64,000 nucleotides of DNA from Dorea phocaeensis (lineage in GTDB: Bacteria > Bacillota > Clostridia > Lachnospirales > Lachnospiraceae), in the NCBI RefSeq assembly GCF_900240315.1, contig NZ_OEPZ01000001.1, forward strand, positions 781,706-845,705. Reading direction: 5' to 3'. Shown one piece after another: positions 9,135-17,831 of this stretch. A program made the position numbers and the translations under genes. Numbering within the stretch: position 1 is the first letter of the stretch; the number at the start of each line of letters is the position of its first letter. The notes beneath the pieces are model-generated. The model saw nothing but the letters and a program-made list of their open reading frames with translations, ran no database searches and was not told the origin of the DNA.

Positions 9135-10583
9135 CTAGAATTTTCTTCTCCATGCACTTGCCGTAAACAGCATCAGAAATGGAAAGATTTCCAAACGTCC
9201 TGCCAACATATCAATACAGAACACCAGCTTAGACAACGGTGAAAAATCGGAAAAATTTCCTGCCGGTCCCACTTCCGCAAGTCCCGGACCAATATTATTT
9301 AGTGTCGCAAACACCGATCCTATCGTCGTTGCAAAATCTTTGTTATCTATAGACACAATCAAAATCGATCCTACCATCAGCACTCCGTATGCCATCAAAT
9401 ACACATACAAACTTCTCAGCACATCGGAACCCACCTTCTTATTATTCACACGAATTACATTGACAGACTTCGGATGCGCCATCTGCATAATCTCTCGCTT
9501 AATACATTTGAATACCATCAGAAGCCGGGACACCTTAATACCGCCTCCCGTGGAAGATGCACAGGCACCAATCACCATTAATATCAATAGTATCATCTGC
9601 GAAAGCAATGGCCACACTACATAATCAGTCGTCGCATACCCCGTCGTCGTAATTATAGAGGCCACCTGGAAAATGGCGTATCGGAACGCGGTCAATGGGT
9701 TCGGATAGGACGGACTGATATTCCAGGTAATTAAAAGCGCTGAAACAAGAATAATCCCCAGATATGCCCGAAGCTCTTCATTTTTCCACACCGGCTTAAA
9801 ATCTCTTAGCAGTAAAAAGAAATAAAGATTAAAGTTGACCCCAAACAGAATCATAAATACCGTGATCACACCGTCAATGTATGCACTGTTAAAGTGTCCA
9901 ACGCTGGCCGCATAATTAGAAAATCCTCCGGTTCCCGCTGTACCAAAGGAATGGATCAAACTGTCAAAGAGACTCATTCCACCAAATACCAGCAGCACAA
10001 CCTCCACAATCGTCAGCCCCAGATACATCGCGTACAGAATTCGCGCAGTACTCATAGCCTTAGGCACCAGCTTATCCTTTTCAGGTCCCGGAACTTCCGC
10101 CCGCATCAAAAACATCGTATGGTGTTTATCAAGGGATGTCAGCACCATTACAAATACCAATACCCCCATTCCGCCAACCCAATGGGTAAAACTCCTCCAA
10201 AAGGTCATACACTGCGGAAGAATTTCCACATCCGGCATAATAGAAGATCCCGTAGTCGTAAATCCTGACACTGTTTCAAAAAATGCGTCCAGATAATTAG
10301 GAATATACCCTGACAAGCAAAACGGCAGCGCACCAAACAATGACCACAAAATCCATGCCAAAGCAACAATAATCATTCCTTCTTTTCCATAAATGGTCTG
10401 TTCCTTCGGCCGCTTTCTTCCTCCTATCAGATAGAGCACCGCCAAAAGAGCAATCGGAACCAGAAACCAGACTCCGCTCTTTTCTCCGTAAATCACCGCC
10501 ACAAATGCAGGAAGAAGCAGAAGAAGCGCCTCTACCCCCAGCATCTTGGCCAGTATATATCGTATCATCTTCGTATTCATCAT
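9135..10583 (-). CDS. trkH: Potassium uptake protein TrkH/KtrB family, channel subunit
   Basis: 482 aa, polytopic, the size of TrkH. The pore-loop repeats typical of the family are visible as GFTTTGSSI, FGTAGTGGFS, TTTGYAT and NNIGPGLAEVG, whose glycines line the selectivity filter. TFWRSFTHWVGGMGVLVFVM is the well-conserved segment after the first filter. It forms the K+-conducting membrane unit, gated by the cytosolic TrkA ring. It starts seven bases after the trkA stop on the minus strand, so the two are cotranscribed. Two tandem ATGs begin the frame; either could be used. Confidence 0.95.
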   Translation of the reverse strand: MMNTKMIRYILAKMLGVEALLLLLPAFVAVIYGEKSGVWFLVPIALLAVLYLIGGRKRPKEQTIYGKEGMIIVALAWILWSLFGALPFCLSGYIPNYLDAFFETVSGFTTTGSSIMPDVEILPQCMTFWRSFTHWVGGMGVLVFVMVLTSLDKHHTMFLMRAEVPGPEKDKLVPKAMSTARILYAMYLGLTIVEVVLLVFGGMSLFDSLIHSFGTAGTGGFSNYAASVGHFNSAYIDGVITVFMILFGVNFNLYFFLLLRDFKPVWKNEELRAYLGIILVSALLITWNISPSYPNPLTAFRYAIFQVASIITTTGYATTDYVVWPLLSQMILLILMVIGACASSTGGGIKVSRLLMVFKCIKREIMQMAHPKSVNVIRVNNKKVGSDVLRSLYVYLMAYGVLMVGSILIVSIDNKDFATTIGSVFATLNNIGPGLAEVGPAGNFSDFSPLSKLVFCIDMLAGRLEIFPFLMLFTASAWRRKF

Positions 10584-10590
10584 TTATCTC

Positions 10591-11949
10591 CTATGCAAGT
10601 ATGTCACTGAAACTATTAATAATGTGATCCTTCGTTACTACAATCACACTGTCGCCTGCTTCCAGATGATCCTCTCCATTCGGGATAATAATTTTTCCCT
10701 TTCGGCCAATACATGCAATCAGATGATTTGCTTTTGTCGCAAGATTCTTAAGCGGCACATTCGTAAACTGGCACTCTTCCTTGATAATAAATTCCAAAGC
10801 CTCCACTTTTCCGCCAAGCAGTCGATATGCAGTTTCGATATTCACGCTGCTGTAAGAATTATTTCTGGCTCTGACATAGCTCATAATCGCATCTGCCGTC
10901 GCTCCTTTTGCCGATACGGTACTGTCAATTCCGAGTTCCTCTACAAGCTGTGCACGGGAGTCTTCGTTAACTTTTGCAACAACTTTTCCCACTCCCTGCG
11001 TCTTTGCGAACAGGGACATAATAATATTTTCCTCATCCATACCGGTCAGCGCTACAAATGCATCCGCCTCCCGAATTCCTTCTTCTAAAAGGAGATCATG
11101 ATCTGCCGCGTCTCCATGAATGATCGTCGCCTTCGGCAGGATTTCACAGAGCTGTTCACACCGTTTCTCATCTCGTTCAATAATCTTCACCTGCATTCCT
11201 GCCTGAAGAAGCTGCAAAGCCAAATAGAAGCACACATGGCCTCCACCGCCAATCAGCACTTTCTTTACCTTAAGAATCCGTTTTCCAATAGCTTTAAAGA
11301 ATGCCTCCAACTCCTGATGGGACGCCGTGATATGAATCTTATCCCCCTGCTGAAGCAAAAATTCTCCATCTGGAATGTAAATCTCGTCTCCACGCTTTAC
11401 TGCACACACCAGAATCTTGATCTGGAATTTCCGATAAATCTCCTTCAGCGGAAGGCCAACAAGCAGTCCGTTTTCCCGAAGCGTAAATTCTACCAGTTCT
11501 ACTCTGCCTTTCATAAAAGTCTCTACTTTACTGGTCTCCGGAAGCAGTAAAACTCTGGCAATCTCCATAGCTGCCGTTAATTCCGGATTTACCGCCATAC
11601 TTAAATGAAGATCTTCTTTTAACAATCCCATCTGACGATAGTAAACTGGATTTCTGACACGGGCAATGGTATGCCTTGCCCCCAGGCGTCTCGCCAAAAG
11701 GCAGCTTAACATATTAAGTTCATCGGTGGATGCACAGGCAATCACCAAATCTGCATTTTGAACTCCCGCTTCCTTTTGAACATCCGCATCCGCACCATTT
11801 CCTGTAATACAGAAAATATCCAGCCGATTCAGAGCTTCCTTTAATTTTCCTTCATTTTGATCAATTAATACAATGTCATAATCTTCTTCGGACAACTGCG
11901 CGGTCAACTTATGACCAACCTTTCCATCTCCGATGATTACTATTTTCAT
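10591..11949 (-). CDS. trkA: Trk system potassium uptake protein TrkA
   Basis: 452 aa with the start at the ATG at 11947-11949, because GAGG at 11959-11962 on the minus strand serves it; an in-frame ATG six codons upstream has no ribosome site. Two RCK modules are present: each begins with a Rossmann glycine motif (MKIVIIGDGKVG; KVLIGGGGHVCFYLAL) and each is followed by a TrkA_C ligand-binding half. TrkA is the cytosolic NAD(H)- or nucleotide-binding regulator of TrkH. It leads the operon trkA-trkH-unknown-AEC. A TATAAT at 11998-12003 on the minus strand is a possible -10 box with a weak -35. Confidence 0.95.
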   Translation of the reverse strand: MKIVIIGDGKVGHKLTAQLSEEDYDIVLIDQNEGKLKEALNRLDIFCITGNGADADVQKEAGVQNADLVIACASTDELNMLSCLLARRLGARHTIARVRNPVYYRQMGLLKEDLHLSMAVNPELTAAMEIARVLLLPETSKVETFMKGRVELVEFTLRENGLLVGLPLKEIYRKFQIKILVCAVKRGDEIYIPDGEFLLQQGDKIHITASHQELEAFFKAIGKRILKVKKVLIGGGGHVCFYLALQLLQAGMQVKIIERDEKRCEQLCEILPKATIIHGDAADHDLLLEEGIREADAFVALTGMDEENIIMSLFAKTQGVGKVVAKVNEDSRAQLVEELGIDSTVSAKGATADAIMSYVRARNNSYSSVNIETAYRLLGGKVEALEFIIKEECQFTNVPLKNLATKANHLIACIGRKGKIIIPNGEDHLEAGDSVIVVTKDHIINSFSDILA

Positions 11950-12020
11950 CTTTCTTTTCCTCACCATTTTTCTATGTATTTTTTTGATAGCAAGGAGATT
12001 ATAGCACCTTTATCCTAAGA

Positions 12021-12045
12021 AAAAAAGCCCTTCCGGGCTTTTCTT
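12021..12045 (-). terminator. Intrinsic terminator of the EF-G-like gene
   Basis: AAAAGCCC (12023-12030) pairs with GGGCTTTT (12035-12042) around a TTCC loop. On the minus strand it is followed by a T-run, ending the upstream fusA-like transcript before the trkA promoter. Confidence 0.85.
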
Positions 12046-12080
12046 CTATTTATTATAGATCCATAAAATTATATTTTTAT

Positions 12081-14156
12081 CTATTCTTCTGCTGCACGCT
12101 TTGCAATCTCTGCTGCCTGTACATCAGACGGCGCCTGCTCATACCGGCTAAACTGATAAGAATAAGTACCTCTTCCACCAGTCATAGACCGAAGCGTTGT
12201 ACAATATCCAAAGAGTCCTGTCATTGGAATATCTGCAACAATCTCCTGACAGCCATTTGCAACAGGATTCATACCAAGGACACGTCCACGTCTCTTATTC
12301 AGATCTCCCATAACGTCTCCGGTATAATCGTCTGGAACTGTAACCTTTACAGAAGCGATTGGTTCCAAAAGGACCGGTCCGGCTTCCATAAAGCCTTTCT
12401 TGAATGCCTGGCTGGTTGCTGTCTTAAATGCCATCTCTGAAGAATCTACCGGATGATAGGATCCATCATAAAGCGTTGCTTTTACTCCAACTACCGGATA
12501 TCCAGCCAAAGGTCCCTTCACTACAGATTCCTGAAGTCCTTTTTCTACTGCCGGGAAGTAGTTCTTTGGTACAGCTCCGCCAACAACGGTTTCCTCAAAT
12601 ACATACGGTGTCTCCAGATCTCCGGATGGTTCAAATTTCATCTTTACGTGTCCATATTGTCCATGTCCGCCAGACTGTTTCTTATATTTTGTATCTACAT
12701 CAGACGTTTTCTTGATTGTTTCACGGAATGCTACCTTTGGTGTCTCCAGTGTGATCTCACATTTATATCTGGATGCCAGTTTGCTTGCCACAATCTCCAA
12801 ATGCTGATCACCCATTCCATAGAGCAGTGTCTGACGGTTTTCGCTGTCATTGACCGTCTTAAGTGTAACGTCTTCCGCCATCATTTTCTGCAATGCCTGA
12901 GAAACTTTGTCTTCGTCTCCTTTATTTTTCACAACATACTTCATATATGTATATGGCTTAGAATATTCCGTCTTTCCATAGATGATCGGTGTTCCTTTTG
13001 CTGATAAAGTATCCCCTGTCTTGGTTCCGGATAATTTTGCAATAGCTCCTATGTCTCCTGCAAAAAGCTCGCTGACTTCAACCGGCTTATTTCCGCACAT
13101 GGTATACAGCTTGCCAAGTTTCTCTTCCACTTCCGAATCTGAATTATATAAAGTATCTTCTCCCTTCAATACACCAGAGCAAACTTTTACAAAAGAGTAT
13201 TTTCCAATGAACGGGTCTACCATCGTCTTAAATACATATGCAGATTTTGCTCTCGCAAAATCATAGTTAGCTTCATAAATTTCATTCGTCTTACGGTTAA
13301 TTCCCGCACACTCTTTGCAGTCAGGGCTTGGGAAGAATCTTACGATATCAGACAAAAGATTCGTAACTCCTTGCGCCTGAAGATTGGAGCCCATCGCAAC
13401 CGGAACAATACTTCCATTCATTACTTCCGTACGCATTGCAGAACGAATTTCCTCCACGGAAAATTCTTCTCCTGCAAAATACCGCTCCATAAACTCTTCA
13501 CTGGTCTCAGCAACAGCTTCCAATAATTTTTCTCTGTAAATCTCAAGATTTGGTTTACAGTAATCTGGGATCTCACACTCTTCCCGCTGTCCTAGACTTG
13601 TAAAGCGTCTTCCTGCATTTTTAATTACATTCACATAGCCCACAAGCTTCTCGTTTTCACGAATTGGCTGGAAGTGCGGTGCAATAACTTTTCCGTAACG
13701 CTCTGTCAGATCCTGAACTACCTGACGGAAACTTGCATCATCTACATCCATCTCTGTTACATAGACCATACGTGGAAGATTGTATTTATCACACAATTCC
13801 CAGGCTTTTTCCGTTCCAACTTCTACGCCTGCTTTTCCAGATACAACAATGACCGCTGCATCTGCTGCACTTACCGCTTCTTCTACTTCTCCGACGAAGT
13901 CAAAGTAACCCGGTGTGTCAAGCACATTGATTTTCGCTTTCTCCCATTCAATCGGCACCAGCGTTGTGCTGATAGAAAATTCACGTTTCTGTTCTTCTTT
14001 ATCAAAATCACTAATCGTATTGCCGTCCGCGATCTTTCCCATACGATTCGTTGCTCCTGATACATAAGACATGGCTTCTACAAGACTTGTCTTGCCGCTT
14101 CCTCCGTGTCCTAACAGGACCACGTTTCTGATTTCATCCGTTCTGTAAACTTTCAT
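12081..14156 (-). CDS. Elongation factor G-like GTPase (EF-G paralogue)
   Basis: 691 aa, full EF-G length, with G domain, domain II, and domains III-V in order. The P-loop is GHGGSGKT at residues 16-23, where classical EF-G has AHIDAGKT, and G3 is DTPG at 80-83. The G4 position reads TEMD at 134-137 in place of the usual NKMD, so base recognition is not canonical. Domain IV carries VPKNYFPAVEKGLQESV as in translocases. It is therefore a divergent paralogue, not the housekeeping fusA normally found beside rpsL/tufA. Its role in translocation, recycling or rescue is unknown. It has its own promoter and terminator. Confidence 0.88.
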   Translation of the reverse strand: MKVYRTDEIRNVVLLGHGGSGKTSLVEAMSYVSGATNRMGKIADGNTISDFDKEEQKREFSISTTLVPIEWEKAKINVLDTPGYFDFVGEVEEAVSAADAAVIVVSGKAGVEVGTEKAWELCDKYNLPRMVYVTEMDVDDASFRQVVQDLTERYGKVIAPHFQPIRENEKLVGYVNVIKNAGRRFTSLGQREECEIPDYCKPNLEIYREKLLEAVAETSEEFMERYFAGEEFSVEEIRSAMRTEVMNGSIVPVAMGSNLQAQGVTNLLSDIVRFFPSPDCKECAGINRKTNEIYEANYDFARAKSAYVFKTMVDPFIGKYSFVKVCSGVLKGEDTLYNSDSEVEEKLGKLYTMCGNKPVEVSELFAGDIGAIAKLSGTKTGDTLSAKGTPIIYGKTEYSKPYTYMKYVVKNKGDEDKVSQALQKMMAEDVTLKTVNDSENRQTLLYGMGDQHLEIVASKLASRYKCEITLETPKVAFRETIKKTSDVDTKYKKQSGGHGQYGHVKMKFEPSGDLETPYVFEETVVGGAVPKNYFPAVEKGLQESVVKGPLAGYPVVGVKATLYDGSYHPVDSSEMAFKTATSQAFKKGFMEAGPVLLEPIASVKVTVPDDYTGDVMGDLNKRRGRVLGMNPVANGCQEIVADIPMTGLFGYCTTLRSMTGGRGTYSYQFSRYEQAPSDVQAAEIAKRAAEE

Positions 14157-14194
14157 ATTAGCTGCCTCCTTGCTTAGTAAAATCTCATGTATAT

Positions 14195-14223
14195 ATTGTA
14201 CTAAGATTTTTATCTAATTACAA
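14195..14223 (-). promoter_or_regulatory. Promoter of the EF-G-like gene
   Basis: On the minus strand TTGTAA (14218-14223), 17-bp spacer, TACAAT (14195-14200); the AAGGAGG site and ATG follow about 40 bp downstream. Confidence 0.65.
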
Positions 14224-14274
14224 CTCTTTTGTGCATTATTTATAAGATTTATCATAGCAATCTGACTATCTATT

Positions 14275-15030
14275 CTACATTTTTCCTATTTTAATGATGT
14301 CCTTGTCATAGCTTGCCTCTACCTGGAACCCCGGCGGGACAACGAGGAACTCTTCTTCTGTCCACTCTCCATCTACGAGCCTTTTAAGAATTGTATTTTT
14401 CCCTATAATTTCTTCATATTTCCACCCCTTCTCATTCGCACGCTGCTTGATCTTCTCCTCATATTCCGAAAATGGAATAGTATCCCATTTAATATAAGAA
14501 AATCCCTGATAAGAAATAATAAATGATTTTTCAATTTCTACTGCACGCCTTGCTTTCTTCTCGCTCCCCTTATACCGTGACAAGTACGTCTGATAACGCC
14601 TTTCCCATACCGCATCGTCATCCGGATACCCAATTTCTACAAATCCCGGAGTATAGTAGAAAAATCCCTTGTGCGTTTCATAGTAATTCGCATACTCTTC
14701 CTTACTCCCCATAAAAAGTGTAATGCAGTCGTGCGCCCTCGGTACCACAATCGGATACTTTCTGCTGTGAAGCCCGATCACCGCATTCGAACATAATCCA
14801 TATCCCAATAGAATTGCATCAAAATCATTTTCTTTTGTATCATTAGAATATTTATGCTCATTACTCTCCAATTGATCAATCTCATTTTGCAGTACCTTGC
14901 GCAGATTATCCGGTCTGTCGTGAAGTTTCTGCCGAATCAATGTCACATCAATTACATTTTTACAAGAGTAAACAACACTCGCGATCTCCCTTTCCATAAT
15001 TTTGCATCCCAATAGCTTATAACGTCCCAT
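14275..15030 (-). CDS. DUF1638 domain protein
   Basis: 251 aa with the start set at the ATG at 15028-15030, since GAGGAG lies seven bases upstream; the open frame extends five codons further, but that ATG overlaps the ribosome site itself. The DUF1638 core is clear: ILLGYGLCSNAVIGL followed by VPRAHDCITLFMGSKEEY, with its conserved Cys, His and Asp. The family is found in anaerobes and methanogens, and its biochemical role is not established to my knowledge. The sequence is soluble, with no signal peptide or membrane segment. It appears monocistronic. Confidence 0.8.
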   Translation of the reverse strand: MGRYKLLGCKIMEREIASVVYSCKNVIDVTLIRQKLHDRPDNLRKVLQNEIDQLESNEHKYSNDTKENDFDAILLGYGLCSNAVIGLHSRKYPIVVPRAHDCITLFMGSKEEYANYYETHKGFFYYTPGFVEIGYPDDDAVWERRYQTYLSRYKGSEKKARRAVEIEKSFIISYQGFSYIKWDTIPFSEYEEKIKQRANEKGWKYEEIIGKNTILKRLVDGEWTEEEFLVVPPGFQVEASYDKDIIKIGKM

Positions 15031-15161
15031 AAATCGACTCCTCATCTGATCATTCTACGCGCTGTGTCCTTCTGATTATCATCATACTCCTTCTGTTTTT
15101 ACATGTCTATTTAATTTCGTACTTTACCCCGGCAGACTTTTTCACTTTAACGCATTGTAGA

Positions 15162-15191
15162 TTGACAAATAAAATGGGGACAGGGTAAAAT
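15162..15191 (+). promoter_or_regulatory. Promoter of tyrA-aroA, partly inside a repeat
   Basis: TTGACA (15162-15167), 18-bp spacer, TAAAAT (15186-15191). The -10 box and most of the spacer lie in the repeat-like sequence GGGGACAGGGTAAAATGG. Confidence 0.6.
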
Positions 15192-15240
15192 GGAAATGGG
15201 GACGGAGTTTTTTGAAAAAGTACACGTCCCCGAAGCCATT
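15173..15240. repeat. REP-like palindromic element, degenerate copy
   Basis: GGGGACAGGGTAAA and GGGGACGGAGTTTTTTGAAA follow each other, and GGGGACG (15198-15204) pairs with CGTCCCC (15225-15231). The same GGGGACGGAGTTTTTTGAAA string recurs in the long palindrome at 41711-41760. The open frame through this stretch is an accidental extension of tyrA. Confidence 0.7.
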
Positions 15241-15264
15241 TTAAATCCATTTCAGGAGGTTACT

Positions 15265-16359
15265 ATGAAAGACAAAGTAGGTTTTATCGGCCTGGGACTG
15301 ATCGGAGGCTCCATTGCTAAAGCGATCCGCCAGTACCATCCCACATACGAGATCGTAGCGTTTGACAAGAATAAGGAAACACTTGCACTGGCTACGCAGG
15401 AATCGGTCATCGATGTAGCGGCCACTACAATAGATGATAACTTTCGCAACTGTTCTTACATATTTTTATGCGCACCGGTTTCTTACAACACAGCTTATTT
15501 AAAACAGGTGGCCAAATACCTTGGAAAAGAGTGTATTTTAACCGATGTAGGCAGTGTAAAAACAAATATCCATAACGAGGTGGCAGCGCTTGGACTTGGT
15601 TCTCATTTTATTGGCGGCCATCCTATGGCCGGCTCAGAAAAAAGCGGCTATCCCAACTCCAAAGCCATGCTGATTGAAAATGCATATTTTGTGTTAACTC
15701 CATGTGCAGAAACCAAACAGGAGAATTTGGACCGCTACGCCGCTTTCGTTCAGCAACTGGGTGCCATCCCCGTTATTCTGGAGGCGCATCAACATGACTA
15801 TATCACTGGTACTATCAGTCATCTTCCTCACATCATTGCTGCAAGTTTGGTGAACTTTGTCCGTGATAATGACACAAAGGAAGAACTGATGAAAAATCTT
15901 GCAGCAGGAGGATTCAAGGATATCACCCGGATTGCCTCTTCCTCCCCAACCATGTGGCAACATATTTGTGTAAAAAACAAGGAAAATATTTCTCAAATAC
16001 TTGCAAATTATATTGAAACGCTTCAACAGGCAAAGGCTCTGGTTGATCAAGGGGATGAGCAGGGATTGTATCAGTTATTTGACACTTCCAGAAACTACCG
16101 CAATTCCCTTCCGTCCACATCTGCCGGACCAATCAAAAAAACTTTCGCCGTATATTGTGATATCATCGACGAAGCCGGTGGAATTGCAACGATTGCAACC
16201 ATTCTGGCGTCAAACAATCTGAATATCAAAAATATTGGCATTGTTCACAACCGGGAATTTGAAGAAGGGGTTCTGCGAATCGAATTCTACGACGAGAATT
16301 CATCCAACAAGGCAGCCTTGCTGCTGCAGAAATACAGGTACATAGTCTATGAACGTTAA
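15265..16359 (+). CDS. tyrA: Prephenate dehydrogenase with C-terminal ACT domain
   Basis: 364 aa. The start is the ATG at 15265, served by AGGAGGT at 15254-15260; the frame is open 25 codons further upstream, but that part is repeat sequence. The N-terminal Rossmann fold shows GLGLIGGS at residues 9-16, and family motifs include DVGSVKTNI, GGHPMAGSEKSG and the helical catalytic half with HDYITGTISHLPH. An ACT domain from about residue 295 (VYCDIIDEAGGIATIATIL) suggests feedback control by tyrosine. The enzyme oxidises prephenate to 4-hydroxyphenylpyruvate with NAD+. It overlaps aroA by 11 bp in another frame, so the two are coupled. Confidence 0.93.
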   Translation: MKDKVGFIGLGLIGGSIAKAIRQYHPTYEIVAFDKNKETLALATQESVIDVAATTIDDNFRNCSYIFLCAPVSYNTAYLKQVAKYLGKECILTDVGSVKTNIHNEVAALGLGSHFIGGHPMAGSEKSGYPNSKAMLIENAYFVLTPCAETKQENLDRYAAFVQQLGAIPVILEAHQHDYITGTISHLPHIIAASLVNFVRDNDTKEELMKNLAAGGFKDITRIASSSPTMWQHICVKNKENISQILANYIETLQQAKALVDQGDEQGLYQLFDTSRNYRNSLPSTSAGPIKKTFAVYCDIIDEAGGIATIATILASNNLNIKNIGIVHNREFEEGVLRIEFYDENSSNKAALLLQKYRYIVYER

Positions 16360-17737
16360 ATCTATTTTTCCGGCATCTTGCGGACTGCGTGGCGCGATTA
16401 CAATACCCGGAGACAAATCCATCTCTCACCGCAGTGTAATGCTGGGCGCCATTTCCAAAGGTACTACAGAAATCACTGGATTTTTAAATGGAGCCGACTG
16501 CCTCTCCACCATTGCATGTTTTCAGAGTATGGGCATTGAGATCGAGGCGATCCCATCGACTGCTTCCTCCAATCCCTTAACAAGTTCCACCGCCTCTTCC
16601 GGTCGGATTTTGGTTCACGGCAAAGGTCTACACGGGCTTTCGGCGCCTTCTAAGACCTTAAATACCGGCAACAGCGGAACCACCACCAGGCTTCTTAGCG
16701 GTATCTTATCCGGACAGCGTTTTTCGTCTCTGCTCTCCGGCGATGCCTCCTTGAATACACGCCCGATGAAACGGATTATGACTCCGTTAAATGCTATGGG
16801 CGCTCATATTGAAAGTCTAAATGGTAATGGATGTGCGCCTCTTCTAATTAATCCAGGCAGCCTCCATGGAATCAACTATACCTCTTCTGTTGCTTCCGCA
16901 CAGGTAAAGTCTGCCATTCTCCTTGCCGGACTCTATGCCAACGACCCTGTCTCTGTCACAGAACCTTCTTTGTCACGGGATCATACAGAACGAATGCTCC
17001 AAAGCTTTGGCGCATCTCTTTCTTCCCGAACATTCCCGGATGGGCAAGCCACCGCAACCATCCTCCCTTGCCAGGAATTATATGGACAAGAGATTGCTAT
17101 CCCCGGAGATATTTCCTCCGCAGCTTACTTTATTGCTGCCGCACTTCTAGTGCCGGACTCCGAACTTCTCATCAAAAACGTAGGCATCAATCCGACACGT
17201 GCAGGATTTCTTGCAGTTTGCAAAGCCATGGGAGCCGATTTAACTTATCTAAACCAGAATATCACCGGCGGAGAGGAACATTCTGACATTCTGGTTCGCA
17301 GCAGTCAGCTTTACGCCACCACGATAGAGGGTAGTCTGATTCCTACTCTCATTGATGAGCTTCCGATTCTTGCCGTTATGGCTGCCCACGCGGAAGGCAC
17401 CACCATCATTCGAGACGCTGCCGAACTGAAAGTGAAGGAAACCAACCGTATCGACACTATTACCACCAACCTTCACGCTATGGGATGTGATATCACCCCA
17501 ACAGAAGATGGTATGATCATTGAAGGCGGACATCGGATCACTAAAGCTCCTCTTCACCCGGCAGTTATTTCCTCGTTTTTAGATCACCGGATTGCCATGG
17601 CCTTTTCCATCGCTGCATTACTGGCCAAAAAGACTGCCGCACAGACACAAGAACAATCCGCCACACAGATCCTTGAAAGTCAATGTATTGATGTCTCATA
17701 TCCCAACTTCTTTTCAACACTGGAAAGTTGCTTCTAA
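16349..17737 (+). CDS. aroA: 3-phosphoshikimate 1-carboxyvinyltransferase (EPSP synthase)
   Basis: 462 aa. It joins PEP to shikimate-3-phosphate, the sixth shikimate-pathway step. Motifs seen: IPGDKSISHRSVML near the N-terminus, LNTGNSGTTTRLLSG (the glyphosate/PEP loop), the SAQVKSAILLA helix, RDHTERML and KVKETNRI near the C-terminus, and DHRIAMAF. A Ser/Thr/Ala-rich insertion at about residues 69-86 (SSNPLTSSTASSG) makes it longer than the usual 425-430 aa. The GTT pattern after GNS resembles Bacillus-type enzymes more than E. coli AroA. It is the second gene of the tyrA-aroA unit and is followed by a terminator. Confidence 0.95.
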   Translation: MNVKSIFPASCGLRGAITIPGDKSISHRSVMLGAISKGTTEITGFLNGADCLSTIACFQSMGIEIEAIPSTASSNPLTSSTASSGRILVHGKGLHGLSAPSKTLNTGNSGTTTRLLSGILSGQRFSSLLSGDASLNTRPMKRIMTPLNAMGAHIESLNGNGCAPLLINPGSLHGINYTSSVASAQVKSAILLAGLYANDPVSVTEPSLSRDHTERMLQSFGASLSSRTFPDGQATATILPCQELYGQEIAIPGDISSAAYFIAAALLVPDSELLIKNVGINPTRAGFLAVCKAMGADLTYLNQNITGGEEHSDILVRSSQLYATTIEGSLIPTLIDELPILAVMAAHAEGTTIIRDAAELKVKETNRIDTITTNLHAMGCDITPTEDGMIIEGGHRITKAPLHPAVISSFLDHRIAMAFSIAALLAKKTAAQTQEQSATQILESQCIDVSYPNFFSTLESCF

Positions 17738-17789
17738 TAGTTTTTTATATCTTTTATGCTTTTTCTTAAAAAATCAGCTTCAGCAAGAA

Positions 17790-17831
17790 AAAAAGTGAAG
17801 GTGACCTAATAACAGGTCACCTTTACTTTTT
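17790..17831. terminator. Bidirectional intrinsic terminator between aroA and the SpoIIE-like gene
   Basis: An 18-bp stem with one mismatch (17790-17807 with 17814-17831, loop AATAAC) has A5/T5 ends. The stop codon and last codons of the minus-strand gene lie inside it. Confidence 0.88.

Noticed and set aside
15190..15264. N-terminal extension of tyrA (MEMGTEFFEK)
   Set aside because: It is translated repeat sequence; the ATG at 15265 has the ribosome site and matches the family start.
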